Shown here: positions 13,009 through 22,131 of the stretch, in pieces | Numbering within the stretch: position 1 is the first letter of the stretch | Layout of the letters: each line of letters opens with the position of its first letter | Source: Sphingomonas jatrophae | GTDB lineage: Bacteria; Pseudomonadota; Alphaproteobacteria; Sphingomonadales; Sphingomonadaceae | Direction: 5' to 3' | DNA: 64,000 nt | Assembly: GCF_900113315.1 (NCBI RefSeq) | Contig: NZ_FOZG01000002.1 | Location: 434,001 to 498,000, forward strand | Translations under genes and position numbers: made by a program | The notes under the pieces: model-generated | The model's database searches: none | What the model was told of the DNA's origin: nothing | The model's input: the letters and a program-made list of their open reading frames with translations, nothing else

Positions 13009-14595
13009 GTGGGATCGGCTGCGCCCGCCCCCACATTGCCATCGGACGAGCAGTCGCTGCGGCTCGGTTGGACGGCGCACTGGTCGCTCGGCAACCGCAT
13101 CCTCGCGGTCAACATCATCGCGCTGGCGCTGCTGGCGGGCGGCTTCTTCTATCTCGACACGTATCGTGACCGGCTGGTCGACCAGCGGCTGAACGAGGCG
13201 GCGATCCGAGCGCAGCTGATCGCCGAAGCCATCGACGCGGCGCCGCCGGCCAATCGCGATCGCATCGCCCACCGGCTCGGCGCCTCGACCCGCCAGCGGA
13301 TCCGGCTTTATGCGCCCGGGGGCGAGCGGCTGCTCGACAGCTTCGCCGCAGGGCCGCCCGCCTACACGCTGCGCGATCCGGCGGATGAGCCATGGCGCCG
13401 CCACGTCGCGCGCTTCCTCGACCGGGTGACCGACCGGATCGTGGGCGCATTCCGGCCCGATCGGTTCGTCGAGCCCGCCGCCGACCGGCTGGCCGCGTGG
13501 CCGGAAGCGCGCGAGGCGCTGCGGCGGGACGGCGTGGTCACGCGGCTGCGCACCGCGCCCGACCGGACGATGATGATCTCCGCCGCGGTGCCGACGGTGC
13601 AACCGGGCCGCGGCGTGCTGCTGACCACCGCCAATGCGCGCGACATCACGCGGATCGTGCGGGCCGAGCGGCTGCGCCTCGGCATCGTGCTGGCGGGCGT
13701 CGTGCTGATCTCCGTGCTGCTGTCCCTGTTTCTCGCGCGCACCATCGTGCGGCCGCTGCGGCGCCTGGCCATTGCGGCGCACCGCGTCCGCCTCGGCCGA
13801 TCGCGCGAGGTTCAGGTGCCGCGGCTCCCCTCGCGGCGGGACGAGATCGGCACGCTGGCGCGCGCGCTGTCGGACATGAGCCATGCGCTGCGCCAGCGGA
13901 TCGACGCGACCGAAGCCTTCGCCGCCGACGTGACGCATGAGCTCAAGAACCCGCTCGCCTCGCTCCGCTCCGCCGTCGAGGCGATGGGGCGGGTGAGCGA
14001 TCCCGAATTGCAGGCGCAGCTGATCGAGGTGGTCAGCGACGACGTGCGCCGGCTCGATCGGCTGATCACCGACATCTCCGAGGCGAGCCGCGTCGATGCG
14101 GAGCTGGCGCGCGCGCGCTTCGAGGCGATCGACCTCGGGCTGCTGATCGAGGGCCTCGTTGCCGAGCGCGAGGCGCGCGGGCGCAACAGCGGCGTTCGCG
14201 TCGCCTTCGCCCGCCCGCGCAAGGCCAGCGCGGTGGTGCTGGGCGACGGATCGCGGCTGGCGCGCGTGGTCGAGAACCTCGTCGACAATGCGGTGTCCTT
14301 CTCGCCGCCCGGCGGGCTGGTGGAGATCGCGGCGACACGCGACGAGGACGAGGTGGTGGTGATCGTCGACGACGAGGGCCCCGGCGTGCCGCCCGAGGTG
14401 CGCGAGGACATCTTTCGCCGCTTCCACTCGATCCGGCCTGAGGGCGAGGCGTTCGGGCGGCATAGCGGCCTCGGCCTCGCCATCGCCAAGGCGATCGTCG
14501 AGGCGCATCAGGGCAATATCCGCGTGGTCGAGCGAGACAATGCGCCGACGGGCGCGCGCTTCGTCATCCGCCTGCCCGCCGCGGACCTGGCATGA
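13009..14595 (+). CDS. chvG: Sensor histidine kinase ChvG
   Basis: Membrane sensor that phosphorylates ChvI; 528 residues. A first transmembrane helix (ILAVNIIALALLAGGFFYL, about 28-46) and a second (about 225-243; LGIVLAGVVLISVLLSLFLA) enclose a periplasmic sensor of about 180 residues. A HAMP linker follows, then the H-box FAADVTHELKNPLASL with the phosphoacceptor His, and the ATP-binding boxes NLVDNAVSF, VDDEGPGVPP and GLGLAIAKAI. The start is GTG directly after the chvI stop, with GGAGGAA just upstream. Its 3' end overlaps hprK by 4 bp. Confidence 0.92.
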   Translation: MGSAAPAPTLPSDEQSLRLGWTAHWSLGNRILAVNIIALALLAGGFFYLDTYRDRLVDQRLNEAAIRAQLIAEAIDAAPPANRDRIAHRLGASTRQRIRLYAPGGERLLDSFAAGPPAYTLRDPADEPWRRHVARFLDRVTDRIVGAFRPDRFVEPAADRLAAWPEAREALRRDGVVTRLRTAPDRTMMISAAVPTVQPGRGVLLTTANARDITRIVRAERLRLGIVLAGVVLISVLLSLFLARTIVRPLRRLAIAAHRVRLGRSREVQVPRLPSRRDEIGTLARALSDMSHALRQRIDATEAFAADVTHELKNPLASLRSAVEAMGRVSDPELQAQLIEVVSDDVRRLDRLITDISEASRVDAELARARFEAIDLGLLIEGLVAEREARGRNSGVRVAFARPRKASAVVLGDGSRLARVVENLVDNAVSFSPPGGLVEIAATRDEDEVVVIVDDEGPGVPPEVREDIFRRFHSIRPEGEAFGRHSGLGLAIAKAIVEAHQGNIRVVERDNAPTGARFVIRLPAADLA

Positions 14596-15029
14596 GGAAG
14601 CCGACGCTCTCGTCGGAGACGATCCATGCGTCCTGCGTCGCTCTGGCGGGGGGCGCCGTGCTGCTCGCCGGCCGCTCCGGCGCAGGCAAGTCCGATCTGG
14701 CGCTGCGATTGATCGACCGGGGGGCGCAGCTGGTCAGCGACGATTATACGCTGTTGCGGCGCGTCGGCGGCCGGCTGGTCGGCAGCGCGCCGGCGACCAT
14801 CGCCGGGCGGATCGAAGTCAGGGGCCTGGGCATTGTCGACATGCCTCATCTCGCCGAGGCGGAGGTGCGGCTGATCGTGCTGCTTGACGAGCCTGTCGTC
14901 CGGATGCCCGAGCGGGCGGTGCGCCAGTTCGCCGGCGTCGACCTGCCGGCAGTGGCGCTGGCGCCGCTCGAGGCGTCCGCGCCGATCAAGGTCGAGCTCG
15001 CCCTTGCCCGCTTCGGCCTGCCCGCATGA
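14592..15029 (+). CDS. hprK: HPr kinase/phosphorylase, short (catalytic-domain) form
   Basis: Phosphorylates the regulatory serine of HPr. At 145 residues it is only the C-terminal catalytic domain of the Firmicutes enzyme, as is normal in alphaproteobacteria. The P-loop is GRSGAGKSDLA, and the HPrK signature IEVRGLGIVDMP contains the conserved Glu/Gly stretch. The ATGA overlaps with chvG and rapZ place it in the middle of a coupled ChvI-ChvG-HprK-RapZ unit. A link between envelope stress and PTS-based carbon/nitrogen signalling is suggested. Confidence 0.9.
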   Translation: MRKPTLSSETIHASCVALAGGAVLLAGRSGAGKSDLALRLIDRGAQLVSDDYTLLRRVGGRLVGSAPATIAGRIEVRGLGIVDMPHLAEAEVRLIVLLDEPVVRMPERAVRQFAGVDLPAVALAPLEASAPIKVELALARFGLPA

Positions 15030-15949
15030 CGCTGCCGCGCCTGCTACTCGTCACCGGCCTGTCGGGCGCGGGCAAGACGACCGCGTTGAAGACACTGGAG
15101 GATCTCGGCTGGGAGACGGTCGACAATCTGCCCCTCGCCCTGCTCGACCGGCTGCTGGCCACCGCCCCCGCCCCCGCCAGCGAGGGGGAACGGCCATTGG
15201 CTCTCGGTATCGACGCCCGCACGCGTGGCTTCGATCCGGATGCGCTGCTGGAGCGGCTCGGCCGGCTGCGCGAGACGGGCACCGATGCGGCGACCCTGTT
15301 TCTCGATTGCTCGGGCGCGGAGCTGGTGCGGCGTTTCTCGGGCACGCGGCGGCGGCATCCGCTGGCGCTCGACCGGCCGGCCGCCGACGGCATTGCACGC
15401 GAGCGCGAGCTGCTCGGCCCCATGCGCCGCGCCGCGACCCACCTGATCGACACGACCGACCTGTCGACCAACGCGCTTCAAGCGGAGCTGCGCACCCGCT
15501 TCGGCGAAGCGGAGGGCGCGCCGACGCTGACGGTCATGTCGTTCGGCTATTCTCGCGGCCTGCCGCGTTCGGCCGATCTCGTCTTCGACATGCGCTTCCT
15601 GCGCAATCCGCATTGGGATCGCATCCTCCGTCCCAAAACGGGACTGGATCAGGCGGTGGCGGACTATGTCGCGGCGGACCCCGCCTACGAGGCGGTCGAG
15701 CGCATCGAATCGCTGATCGAGCTGTTGCTGCCGCGCTACGCCGTCGAGGGAAAGTCGTACATCACGCTCGCCTTCGGCTGTACAGGCGGCAGACATCGCT
15801 CCGTGCATATAGCCGAACGGGTGGCAGCGCGGTTGCGCAGCACTGGATTTTCGCCCACGGTCTTCCATCGCGACCTCGCCGCGGCCACCCACGACTCGTT
15901 CGAGGGCCAGCCACCAGGGCCGGCGCGGGAGAGGACCGAAGGGCGGTGA
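15026..15949 (+). CDS. rapZ: RNase adapter RapZ (nucleotide-binding)
   Basis: P-loop protein of the YvcJ/RapZ family; 307 residues. Walker A is VTGLSGAGKTTALKTLED (about residues 9-26), the second nucleotide motif is DTTDLSTNAL, and the C-terminal domain carries the conserved AFGCTGGRHRSVHIAERVA. In E. coli RapZ delivers small RNAs to RNase E to control GlmS; whether this homolog does so is unknown. It lies between hprK and the EIIA gene. Confidence 0.9.
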   Translation: MTLPRLLLVTGLSGAGKTTALKTLEDLGWETVDNLPLALLDRLLATAPAPASEGERPLALGIDARTRGFDPDALLERLGRLRETGTDAATLFLDCSGAELVRRFSGTRRRHPLALDRPAADGIARERELLGPMRRAATHLIDTTDLSTNALQAELRTRFGEAEGAPTLTVMSFGYSRGLPRSADLVFDMRFLRNPHWDRILRPKTGLDQAVADYVAADPAYEAVERIESLIELLLPRYAVEGKSYITLAFGCTGGRHRSVHIAERVAARLRSTGFSPTVFHRDLAAATHDSFEGQPPGPARERTEGR

Positions 15950-15968
15950 ACCGAAAGACGGTAGGCCG

Positions 15969-16376
15969 ATGATCGGATTGGTGTTGGTAACCCATGGACG
16001 GCTCGCGGCGGAGTTTGTCGTCGCGATGGAGCATGTCGTGGGACGGCAGGAAGCGGTGGAGGCGATCTGCATCGGCCCTGACGACGATATGGAGGTGCGC
16101 CGCGCCGACATCCGCAGCGCCATCGCGCGGGCGGACCGGGGCAACGGCGTGATCCTGCTGACGGATCTGTTCGGGGGCACGCCCTCCAACCTGGCCATCT
16201 CGCTGATGGAACCGGGCCGCTACGAGGTGATTGCCGGCGTCAACCTGCCGATGCTGATTCGCCTGGAAGGCGCACGGCGGATGATGAAGGTGACGGCAGC
16301 CGTCGCCGCGGCGCGCGATGCGGGGCGGAAATATATCTCCGTCGCCTCCGAAGTGTTGGGAGAGCAGGCCGCGTGA
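15969..16376 (+). CDS. PTS EIIA component, mannose/fructose family
   Basis: A 135-residue single-domain EIIA-Man. The phosphorylatable histidine is His9 in LVLVTHGRLA, and the conserved LTDLFGGTPSNLA loop is intact. No EIIB or EIIC is nearby, so this is a regulatory phosphotransfer protein rather than part of a sugar transporter. It overlaps HPr by 4 bp. Confidence 0.9.
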   Translation: MIGLVLVTHGRLAAEFVVAMEHVVGRQEAVEAICIGPDDDMEVRRADIRSAIARADRGNGVILLTDLFGGTPSNLAISLMEPGRYEVIAGVNLPMLIRLEGARRMMKVTAAVAAARDAGRKYISVASEVLGEQAA

Positions 16377-16651
16377 GCGACGACGTGCTGCAACGGACGG
16401 TGCTGATCTCCAACAAGCGGGGGCTGCATGCGCGCGCCTCCGCCAAGTTCGTCACCCTCGCCTCCTCGCAGCCGGCGAAGATCGAGGTGGAGAAGGACGG
16501 CTCGGCCGTGGCGGGCACGTCGATCATGGGGCTGATGATGCTGGGCGCGGCGATGGGCGACCATGTCACCATCCGCTGCTCGGGCGCGGGCGCCGCGGAG
16601 ACGCTCTCGGCCTTGTGCGGGCTGGTCGAGGCGAAGTTCGGCGAGGATTGA
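16373..16651 (+). CDS. ptsH: Phosphocarrier protein HPr
   Basis: A 92-residue HPr/NPr. The EI-phosphorylated histidine is His19 in NKRGLHARASAKF, and the HprK target serine is Ser50 in AGTSIMGLMML. Both sites are intact, so the protein can be controlled by EI and by the HprK encoded three genes upstream. The start is GTG overlapping the EIIA stop. EI (ptsP/ptsI) is not in the window. Confidence 0.93.
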   Translation: MSDDVLQRTVLISNKRGLHARASAKFVTLASSQPAKIEVEKDGSAVAGTSIMGLMMLGAAMGDHVTIRCSGAGAAETLSALCGLVEAKFGED

Positions 16652-16654
16652 GCC

Positions 16655-17035
16655 TCAGGCGTCCGGGCGCGACCAGATCCACAGCACGACCAGCAAGCCG
16701 ATGCCGGCCGGCGCATAGCGCCATGGTTCGGCCAGCAGCCACAGGCCCAGCGCCCCGCTCACCGTCAATGCCACCGTCGCCGCCCACTTGCCCAGCCGCG
16801 CGATCGCGCCGCGTTCGCGCCAGGCAATGATGTGCGGGCCGAAGCGGGGGTGGCGCACCAGCCGTGCCTCCCACTCGGGATTGCTCCGGCCGAAGCACCA
16901 GGCGGCGATGATGTAGAAGACGACCGTCGGCATGAGCGGCAGGAAGATGCCGATCGTGCCGAGCGTGAAGGCGAGCAGGCCGCCTGCGTGCCACAGCCGC
17001 CGCCTCCATCCGGTGATCGCGCGTTCGCCGTCCAT
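16655..17035 (-). CDS. YbaN-family (DUF454) inner-membrane protein
   Basis: A 126-residue membrane protein with three or four hydrophobic segments and the family motif LGTIGIFLPLMPTVVFYIIAAWCFGRSNPEWEARL, split here across residues about 24-60. The function of the family is not established. It converges on HPr with a 3-bp gap. Confidence 0.8.
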   Translation of the reverse strand: MDGERAITGWRRRLWHAGGLLAFTLGTIGIFLPLMPTVVFYIIAAWCFGRSNPEWEARLVRHPRFGPHIIAWRERGAIARLGKWAATVALTVSGALGLWLLAEPWRYAPAGIGLLVVLWIWSRPDA

Positions 17036-17119
17036 GAACCCGCCATAAGCCGCGACGCGGGCGAAGGCTCCCCCTCGGCGCCGCTTTCCCTATGCGGGCG
17101 GCGCTTCTACAGCGGACCC

Positions 17120-17929
17120 ATGCCGCGCAGGATCACCGCTTTCTCCAACCCGCTGGTCAAATCCGCGCGTTCGCTGCGCGAGAAGAAGGGGCGCCGGCTG
17201 GAGCGCCGCTTCCTCGCGGAGGGCCTGCGCATCCTGACCGAGGCACGCGAGGCGGGACGGCTGCCCGAGACGATCTTCTTCGCGGCCGACAGCGCCGCCC
17301 ACCCGCTCGTCACCACGCTGGTCGATGCGGTGGAGGCGGCCGGCGGCGAGGCGATCGAGACGGATCGCGACATCCTCCACAAGCTGTCGGGCAAGGACAA
17401 TCCGCAGGCGGTGGTCGGCGTGTTTGCCGAGTTCGACACCGCGCTCGAGGCGATCGACCGCAGCGCCGCGCCGATCTGGCTGGTGGCGGAGCGGCTGCGC
17501 GATCCGGGCAATCTCGGCACCATCCTCCGGACGGGTGACGCGGTGGGCGCCGGCGGGCTGATCCTTATCGACGATTGCGCCGACCCGTTCGGGGTGGAGG
17601 CGGTGCGCGCGAGCATGGGCGCGCTGTTCACGCAGAGGCTGGCGCAGGCGCGGTGGGAGGAGTTCCTGCCGTGGCTGCGCGCCGGGCCCGGCCTGCTTGC
17701 GGGCCTCGCGCTCGACGGATCGGAGGATTTCCGGGCGCCGCGCTTCACCGCGCCGACCTTCATCCTCGTCGGCAACGAGGCGCAGGGGCTGCCGCCGGCA
17801 TATGCCGCGGCGTGTGATGTGCGCGTCCGCATTCCGATGCTGGGCAAGGCGGACAGCCTCAACGCCGCGGTAGCAACGGCCGTGATGGCCTACGAGGTGC
17901 TCGGGCAGCTGAACCCCGGCGCGGCCTGA
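17120..17929 (+). CDS. TrmH-family RNA 2'-O-ribose methyltransferase
   Basis: A 269-residue SPOUT methyltransferase. The N-terminal substrate-binding domain (about 1-100; SARSLREKKGRRLERRFLAEG) is followed by the deep-trefoil-knot SpoU domain with motif 1 LRDPGNLGTILRTGDAVGAGG, motif 2 ILVGNEAQGLPP and motif 3 IPMLGKADSLNAAVATAV. RlmB, TrmH or TsnR-like targets are possible and cannot be separated here. Confidence 0.85.
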   Translation: MPRRITAFSNPLVKSARSLREKKGRRLERRFLAEGLRILTEAREAGRLPETIFFAADSAAHPLVTTLVDAVEAAGGEAIETDRDILHKLSGKDNPQAVVGVFAEFDTALEAIDRSAAPIWLVAERLRDPGNLGTILRTGDAVGAGGLILIDDCADPFGVEAVRASMGALFTQRLAQARWEEFLPWLRAGPGLLAGLALDGSEDFRAPRFTAPTFILVGNEAQGLPPAYAAACDVRVRIPMLGKADSLNAAVATAVMAYEVLGQLNPGAA

Positions 17930-17969
17930 CCCCCAAAGGTCACGAAGGTCGCACCAAGAACATACGAAA

Positions 17970-17997
17970 AGGCCCGGCGGATCGCTCCGCCGGGCCT
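17970..17997 (-). terminator. Strong intrinsic terminator for the Bax-inhibitor-like gene
   Basis: An 11-bp perfect GC-rich stem (AGGCCCGGCGG / CCGCCGGGCCT) with a six-base loop lies between two convergent genes. On the minus strand it is followed by TTTT, giving a classical rho-independent terminator for the gene at 18022-18744. On the plus strand it has no T-run but may still slow transcription leaving the methyltransferase gene. Confidence 0.8.
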
Positions 17998-18021
17998 CCC
18001 GGGTCGTCCGTTGCGAACGCC

Positions 18022-18744
18022 TTAGCGGCGGTCGCCCAGGAACGAGAGCAGGAAGGTGAACATGTTGACGAAGTCGAGGTAGAGCGTCAGCGCGCTCATC
18101 ACGACCGACTTGCCCGCGAAGTCGGTGCCCGCGACGTGGAAATACATGCTCTTGATCTTCTGCGTGTCGTAGGCGGTCAGGCCCGCGAACAGCAGCACGC
18201 CGATCGCCGAGATCGCGAAGGCCATGGCCGGCGACTGGAAGAACAGGTTGAGCAGCATCGCCACCAGCAGGCCGACCACGCCCATGATCAGGAACGTGCC
18301 GAAGCCCGACAGATCCTTCTTCGTGGTGTAGCCCCACAGGCTGAGCGAGACGAACGCCGCCGCCGTGGCGAAGAAGGTCGTCGCGATCGACGGGCCGGTA
18401 TAGACTAGGAAGATCGACGACATGGACAGGCCCATCGCGACCGTGAACGCCCAGTAGAGCGCACGCACCGTCGAGGTCTGCATCTTCTGCACGCCGAAGC
18501 TCAGCGCGAACACGAAGCCGAGCGGCGCGAGCGCGAACACCCAGCGCAGCGGCGACGTCAGCACGGGCACGGCCCAGGGCGACATGGAGAAACCAAGCGC
18601 GACGATGCCGCTCAGCAGCACGCCCGAGGCCATGTAGTTATAGACCGAAAGCATGTAGGACCGCAGCCCCGCGTCGCGGGCGGCCGCGGCGGCGCCGGCC
18701 GTCCTGGGGACGGCTGAAGCGCGGGGGTCAGACCAGTTTGCCAT
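18022..18744 (-). CDS. Bax inhibitor-1 / YccA family membrane protein
   Basis: A 240-residue protein with seven hydrophobic segments. The family motifs are visible: LRSYMLSVYNYMASGV near the N-terminus, the TM segment VLLFAGLTAYDTQKIKSMY, and ALTLYLDFVNMFTFLLSFLG at the C-terminus. Members include E. coli YbhL and YccA, the latter a modulator of FtsH; a channel-like role is proposed for BsYetJ. ATG at 18744 is preferred over the in-frame TTG at 18753 because GAGGAG lies ten bases before the ATG but abuts the TTG. Confidence 0.9.
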   Translation of the reverse strand: MANWSDPRASAVPRTAGAAAAARDAGLRSYMLSVYNYMASGVLLSGIVALGFSMSPWAVPVLTSPLRWVFALAPLGFVFALSFGVQKMQTSTVRALYWAFTVAMGLSMSSIFLVYTGPSIATTFFATAAAFVSLSLWGYTTKKDLSGFGTFLIMGVVGLLVAMLLNLFFQSPAMAFAISAIGVLLFAGLTAYDTQKIKSMYFHVAGTDFAGKSVVMSALTLYLDFVNMFTFLLSFLGDRR

Positions 18745-18870
18745 CTTGAACAAGCTCCTCTCGGACGGGAAAGCTCAACCGTCCGCCATGCAATATCGTT
18801 GCTCCCCCGTGCGGGTTCAAGCCGCGCGCCTGCTAGCAATGCTTCGACACATACCAGCGAAAGGGCCGCC

Positions 18871-19404
18871 ATGCATCGCCTGTTCGTCGCACTTCGCCCG
18901 CCACGCGCCACGCGCGAAGGGCTGCTCGACCTGATGGAAGGCGTGCCGGGCGCGCGCTGGCAGGATGACGACCAGCTGCACCTGACTTTGCGCTTCATCG
19001 GCGAGGTGGACGGACATGTCGCCGATGACATAGCGGCGGCGCTGGGCGGCGTGCGCCACCCTGCCCTCGACATCGCGCCGGTCGGCGTCGGCCGGTTCGA
19101 GAAGCGCGGCCGGGCGGATGCGCTGTGGGCCGGGATCAGCCCGCGCGACGAAGTGGCGGCGCTCCACCGCAAGGTGGATCAGGCGCTCGTCCGGGTGGGA
19201 CTGGCCCCGGAGGGCCGCGCCTTCCTGCCGCACATCACGCTCGCCCGGCTGCCGCGCGGCGCCGGGCCGATCGAGCCGTTCCTCAGCCGCCATGCCGGGC
19301 TGACGGCGCCGGCCGAGCACTATGTGCGCTTCCACCTCTACGAAAGCCGACTCGCCAGCACGGGCGCGGCCTATGAGATCGTCGAGACCTATCCGCTCGG
19401 CTGA
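18871..19404 (+). CDS. thpR: RNA 2',3'-cyclic phosphodiesterase (2H family)
   Basis: A 177-residue 2H phosphoesterase. The two catalytic HxT motifs are present: HLTLRF (about residue 40) and HITLAR (about 121), and the N-terminus MHRLFVALRPP is typical. The family opens 2',3'-cyclic phosphate ends and was earlier called 2'-5' RNA ligase. The physiological substrate is unknown. Confidence 0.9.
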   Translation: MHRLFVALRPPRATREGLLDLMEGVPGARWQDDDQLHLTLRFIGEVDGHVADDIAAALGGVRHPALDIAPVGVGRFEKRGRADALWAGISPRDEVAALHRKVDQALVRVGLAPEGRAFLPHITLARLPRGAGPIEPFLSRHAGLTAPAEHYVRFHLYESRLASTGAAYEIVETYPLG

Positions 19405-19414
19405 GCGGCGTGGC

Positions 19415-19945
19415 TCAGCTTGCCCGGATGACCCCGCAGGCGATGCGCGCGCCGCTATTGCCCGAGGGATCGGTGCGATAATCGTCCGCCGTCGCGTGGA
19501 CGAGCAGCGCCGCGCCATCGGCATCGAGCATCCCGGGAACGGTCGCGCCGGTCAGCATCGACGTGAAGCTGGTGGTGCCGTCCGCCGCCGCGGTCAGGTT
19601 CGGCATGTCGCCGCCATGCGGACCCTCGGGCGATTCGGTGCCGTGCTTGCGCTGGGTCGGATTCCAGTGGCCGCCCGCGGTGGTGAAATCGGGCGCGTCG
19701 CAGCGACCGGTGGTGTGGATGTGGATGCCGTGGACGCTGGCCGGCAGACCGGTGCCGTCATAAACGAGGCGCAGGCCGCCATCTGCCTGGAACAGGCGCG
19801 CGGTGCCGCGTGCCGCCCCGCTTGCATCCGCAAGGTCCGCCATCGCGACCGGCCGCTCGGCCGTCGACGCCCCTGCGGACGACCCGCCGTTCGCGGCGCA
19901 GCCGGCGAGGCCGCCGGCAAGCAGAAGAAGGGCGAGTGCGCGCAT
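19415..19945 (-). CDS. sodC: Cu/Zn superoxide dismutase, lipoprotein
   Basis: Periplasmic or envelope superoxide dismutase; 176 residues. The N-terminus carries a lipobox (LLAGGLAGCAAN), so it is probably lipid-anchored. Copper ligands are in GIHIHTTG, the bridging/zinc region is GGHWNP...HGGDMPNL, and the C-terminal signature is GNSGARIACGVI. It converges with thpR, 10 bp apart. Confidence 0.92.
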   Translation of the reverse strand: MRALALLLLAGGLAGCAANGGSSAGASTAERPVAMADLADASGAARGTARLFQADGGLRLVYDGTGLPASVHGIHIHTTGRCDAPDFTTAGGHWNPTQRKHGTESPEGPHGGDMPNLTAAADGTTSFTSMLTGATVPGMLDADGAALLVHATADDYRTDPSGNSGARIACGVIRAS

Positions 19946-19997
19946 GTTTGAAGCTCCCGGGTGCGGATCGATACGGCGACGGAACGCCGCTCCGCGC

Positions 19998-20972
19998 TCA
20001 GGGTTGCGTCTCGGCGGCGGCCTGGAGGCGGGCGAAATGCGCGATGGTGGGCGGCAGCCCTTCCTCCAGCGGCACCGCGGCGCGCCAATCGAGCAGCGCC
20101 TCGGCCCGCTCGGTATGTGGGCGGCGCTGCTTGGGATCGTCCGATGGCAGCGGCGCGAAGGCGATGCCGGAAGCGGAGCCGGTCAGGCGGATCACCTTCT
20201 CGGCCAGCTGGCGCATGGTGAATTCGGCCGGGTTGCCGAGATTGACCGGCCCGGTCACGTCCGACGGGCTTTCCATCAGCCGGATCAGCCCTTCGACCAG
20301 ATCGTCGACATAGCAGAAGGAGCGCGTCTGCGTGCCATCGCCGTACATGGTGATCGGCTTGCCGGCGAGCGCCTGGACGATGAAGTTGGAAACCACCCGC
20401 CCGTCCGCCGGGTGCATGCGCGGCCCATAGGTGTTGAAGATGCGCGCGACCTTGATGTCGAGCCCGTGCTGGCGGTGATAATCGAAGAACAAGGTCTCGG
20501 CGCAGCGCTTGCCCTCGTCATAGCAGGAGCGCAGGCCGATCGGGTTGACGTTGCCCCAATAGCCTTCCTGCTGTGGATGCACCTCCGGATCGCCATAGAC
20601 CTCGCTGGTCGAGGCCTGGAGGATGCGCGCGCGCAGGCGCTTGGCGAGGCCGAGCATGTTGATCGCGCCGAGGACGGACGTCTTGGTCGTCTGCACCGGA
20701 TCGTGCTGATAGTGGATCGGCGAGGCCGGGCAGGCGAGATTGTAGATCTCGTCCACCTCCACATAGAGCGGGAAGCAGACGTCGTGGCGCACGAACTCGA
20801 ACCGCGGATTGCCGAAATGGTGCTCGATGTTGCGCTTGTCGCCGGTGAACAGGTTGTCGGCGCAGAGCACGTCGTGGCCACGCTCCAGCAGCCGGTCGAT
20901 CAGATGCGATCCGACGAACCCCGCGCCGCCCGTCACGAGGATCCGCTTCCCCTGCCCGTTCCTGACCGCCAT
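19998..20972 (-). CDS. UDP-glucuronate decarboxylase (UDP-xylose synthase)
   Basis: Short-chain dehydrogenase of the UXS type; 324 residues. The NAD loop is [18 protein letters not shown]. Typical UXS stretches are [35 protein letters not shown], the [14 protein letters not shown] loop with catalytic Ser, and the YDEGKRCAE Tyr-Lys pair. It would make UDP-xylose from UDP-glucuronate. The ATG is preceded by GGAGGCGAG. It lies just outside the main glycan locus and on the opposite strand, but probably supplies a precursor to it. Confidence 0.87.
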   Translation of the reverse strand: MAVRNGQGKRILVTGGAGFVGSHLIDRLLERGHDVLCADNLFTGDKRNIEHHFGNPRFEFVRHDVCFPLYVEVDEIYNLACPASPIHYQHDPVQTTKTSVLGAINMLGLAKRLRARILQASTSEVYGDPEVHPQQEGYWGNVNPIGLRSCYDEGKRCAETLFFDYHRQHGLDIKVARIFNTYGPRMHPADGRVVSNFIVQALAGKPITMYGDGTQTRSFCYVDDLVEGLIRLMESPSDVTGPVNLGNPAEFTMRQLAEKVIRLTGSASGIAFAPLPSDDPKQRRPHTERAEALLDWRAAVPLEEGLPPTIAHFARLQAAAETQP

Positions 20973-21149
20973 CTCGCCTCCGCATCGGTACATGTTGTTG
21001 ATCCTGCTCATGTGGGCGGCGGACCGGCGGCGCAAGTGCCGCGTTATGCCGTGCGTCACGGCGCGTTCAGGCCGATCGTGCTTGCTGCATGGGTGCGGCC
21101 GGCGGAATGGCGGCGCGGGCAAGTGGTGTGAGGTGCGGACGGCGACGGC

Positions 21150-21926
21150 ATGGGGTTCTGGAAGAAGATCATCGGCGCCAAGCGCACGGAGCCGGCCCCC
21201 TGGACGCCCGCGGGGCCGCCCGACGCGCGCGCCTATGTCGTCGGGGACGTTCACGGGCGGCTCGACCGGCTGGACGCGCTGCTGGCGATGATCGACCGGG
21301 ACCGTGCCGAGCAGCCCGAACGCCGCACGCTGATCGCCTTTCTCGGCGACTATATCGATCGGGGCCCGCACTCAGCCGGCGTGATCGACCGCCTGGCAAA
21401 GTACGTGCCGGCGGATGCCGAGGCGCTGTTCCTCGCCGGCAATCATGAGGATGCGTTGTTGCAGGTGCTGCAGGGCGCGCCCGGCATGCTGCGCAACTGG
21501 CTGCGCTTCGGCGGCGATGCCTGCGCGCGCAGCTATGGCGTGGACGAGGACCGGCTGGTGGCGGCGGGCGAGCTGGTCGGCGCGCGCATGCTGGGCGAGG
21601 CGATCCCGGAGGCGCATCACCGTTTCCTGCGGAATTTGCGGGATCGCTGGGTGTTCGGCGACTATCTGTTCGTCCACGCCGGCATCCGCCCGGGCATCCG
21701 GCTGGACGCGCAGATCCCGGCGGACCTGCTGTGGATCCGTGAGCCTTTCCTGAGCGCTCGCCACGCGCACGGCATGATGGTGGTGCATGGCCATACCATC
21801 GTCGATGCCGCGGAGGAGCATGCCAACCGCATCGCCATCGACACGGGCGCCTTCCGCTCGGGCCGGCTGACCGCGCTGGTGATCGAGGACGATCGGCGCC
21901 GCTTCCTCGTCACCGATCCGGACTGA
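21150..21926 (+). CDS. Metallophosphoesterase (Ser/Thr phosphatase type), paralog 1
   Basis: A 258-residue calcineurin-like phosphatase with an intact two-metal site: [23 protein letters not shown], a His in VHAGIRPG, and VHGHT. It resembles bacterial PrpA/PphA-type protein phosphatases. It is closely related to the gene at 23439, including a nearly identical DNA stretch around the [11 protein letters not shown] codons, so the two flank the sugar-phosphate transferase as a duplicated pair. A role in dephosphorylating the Wzc tyrosine kinase or another locus protein is only inferred. Confidence 0.85.
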   Translation: MGFWKKIIGAKRTEPAPWTPAGPPDARAYVVGDVHGRLDRLDALLAMIDRDRAEQPERRTLIAFLGDYIDRGPHSAGVIDRLAKYVPADAEALFLAGNHEDALLQVLQGAPGMLRNWLRFGGDACARSYGVDEDRLVAAGELVGARMLGEAIPEAHHRFLRNLRDRWVFGDYLFVHAGIRPGIRLDAQIPADLLWIREPFLSARHAHGMMVVHGHTIVDAAEEHANRIAIDTGAFRSGRLTALVIEDDRRRFLVTDPD

Positions 21927-22042
21927 GCGGGGCGCGTCCGGCGGCCCCCTGCCCCGCTGCGGCACGGAGGGCGGGCTTTCGTGCCGGCTTTGTGCGGTAG
22001 ACAGCAAAGGATTGTCGCCCGATAATTCGCAAAATGCGGTAT

Positions 22043-22082
22043 GGTCCCAATCGGACCTTTCCACGGCCGGAGTCGCCGGCCG
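22043..22082 (+). promoter_or_regulatory. Two hairpins in the leader of the sugar transferase gene
   Basis: GGTCC/GGACC (22043-22057, followed by TTT) and CGGCCGG/CCGGCCG (22064-22082) form two small adjacent stem-loops, 50-90 bases before the start of the priming transferase. This is a plausible leader or attenuation region at the head of the glycan locus. I could not identify a convincing promoter here. Confidence 0.35.
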
Positions 22083-22131
22083 GGTTTCGGGTGAGCCGGG
22101 GGACATGAGTGAGCGGTAATTTCCCGTGCTG

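Noticed and set aside
12412-14508. A 698-codon minus-strand frame opposite chvI-chvG
   Set aside because: The plus-strand genes are complete two-component proteins; the antisense frame is an artefact of codon bias.
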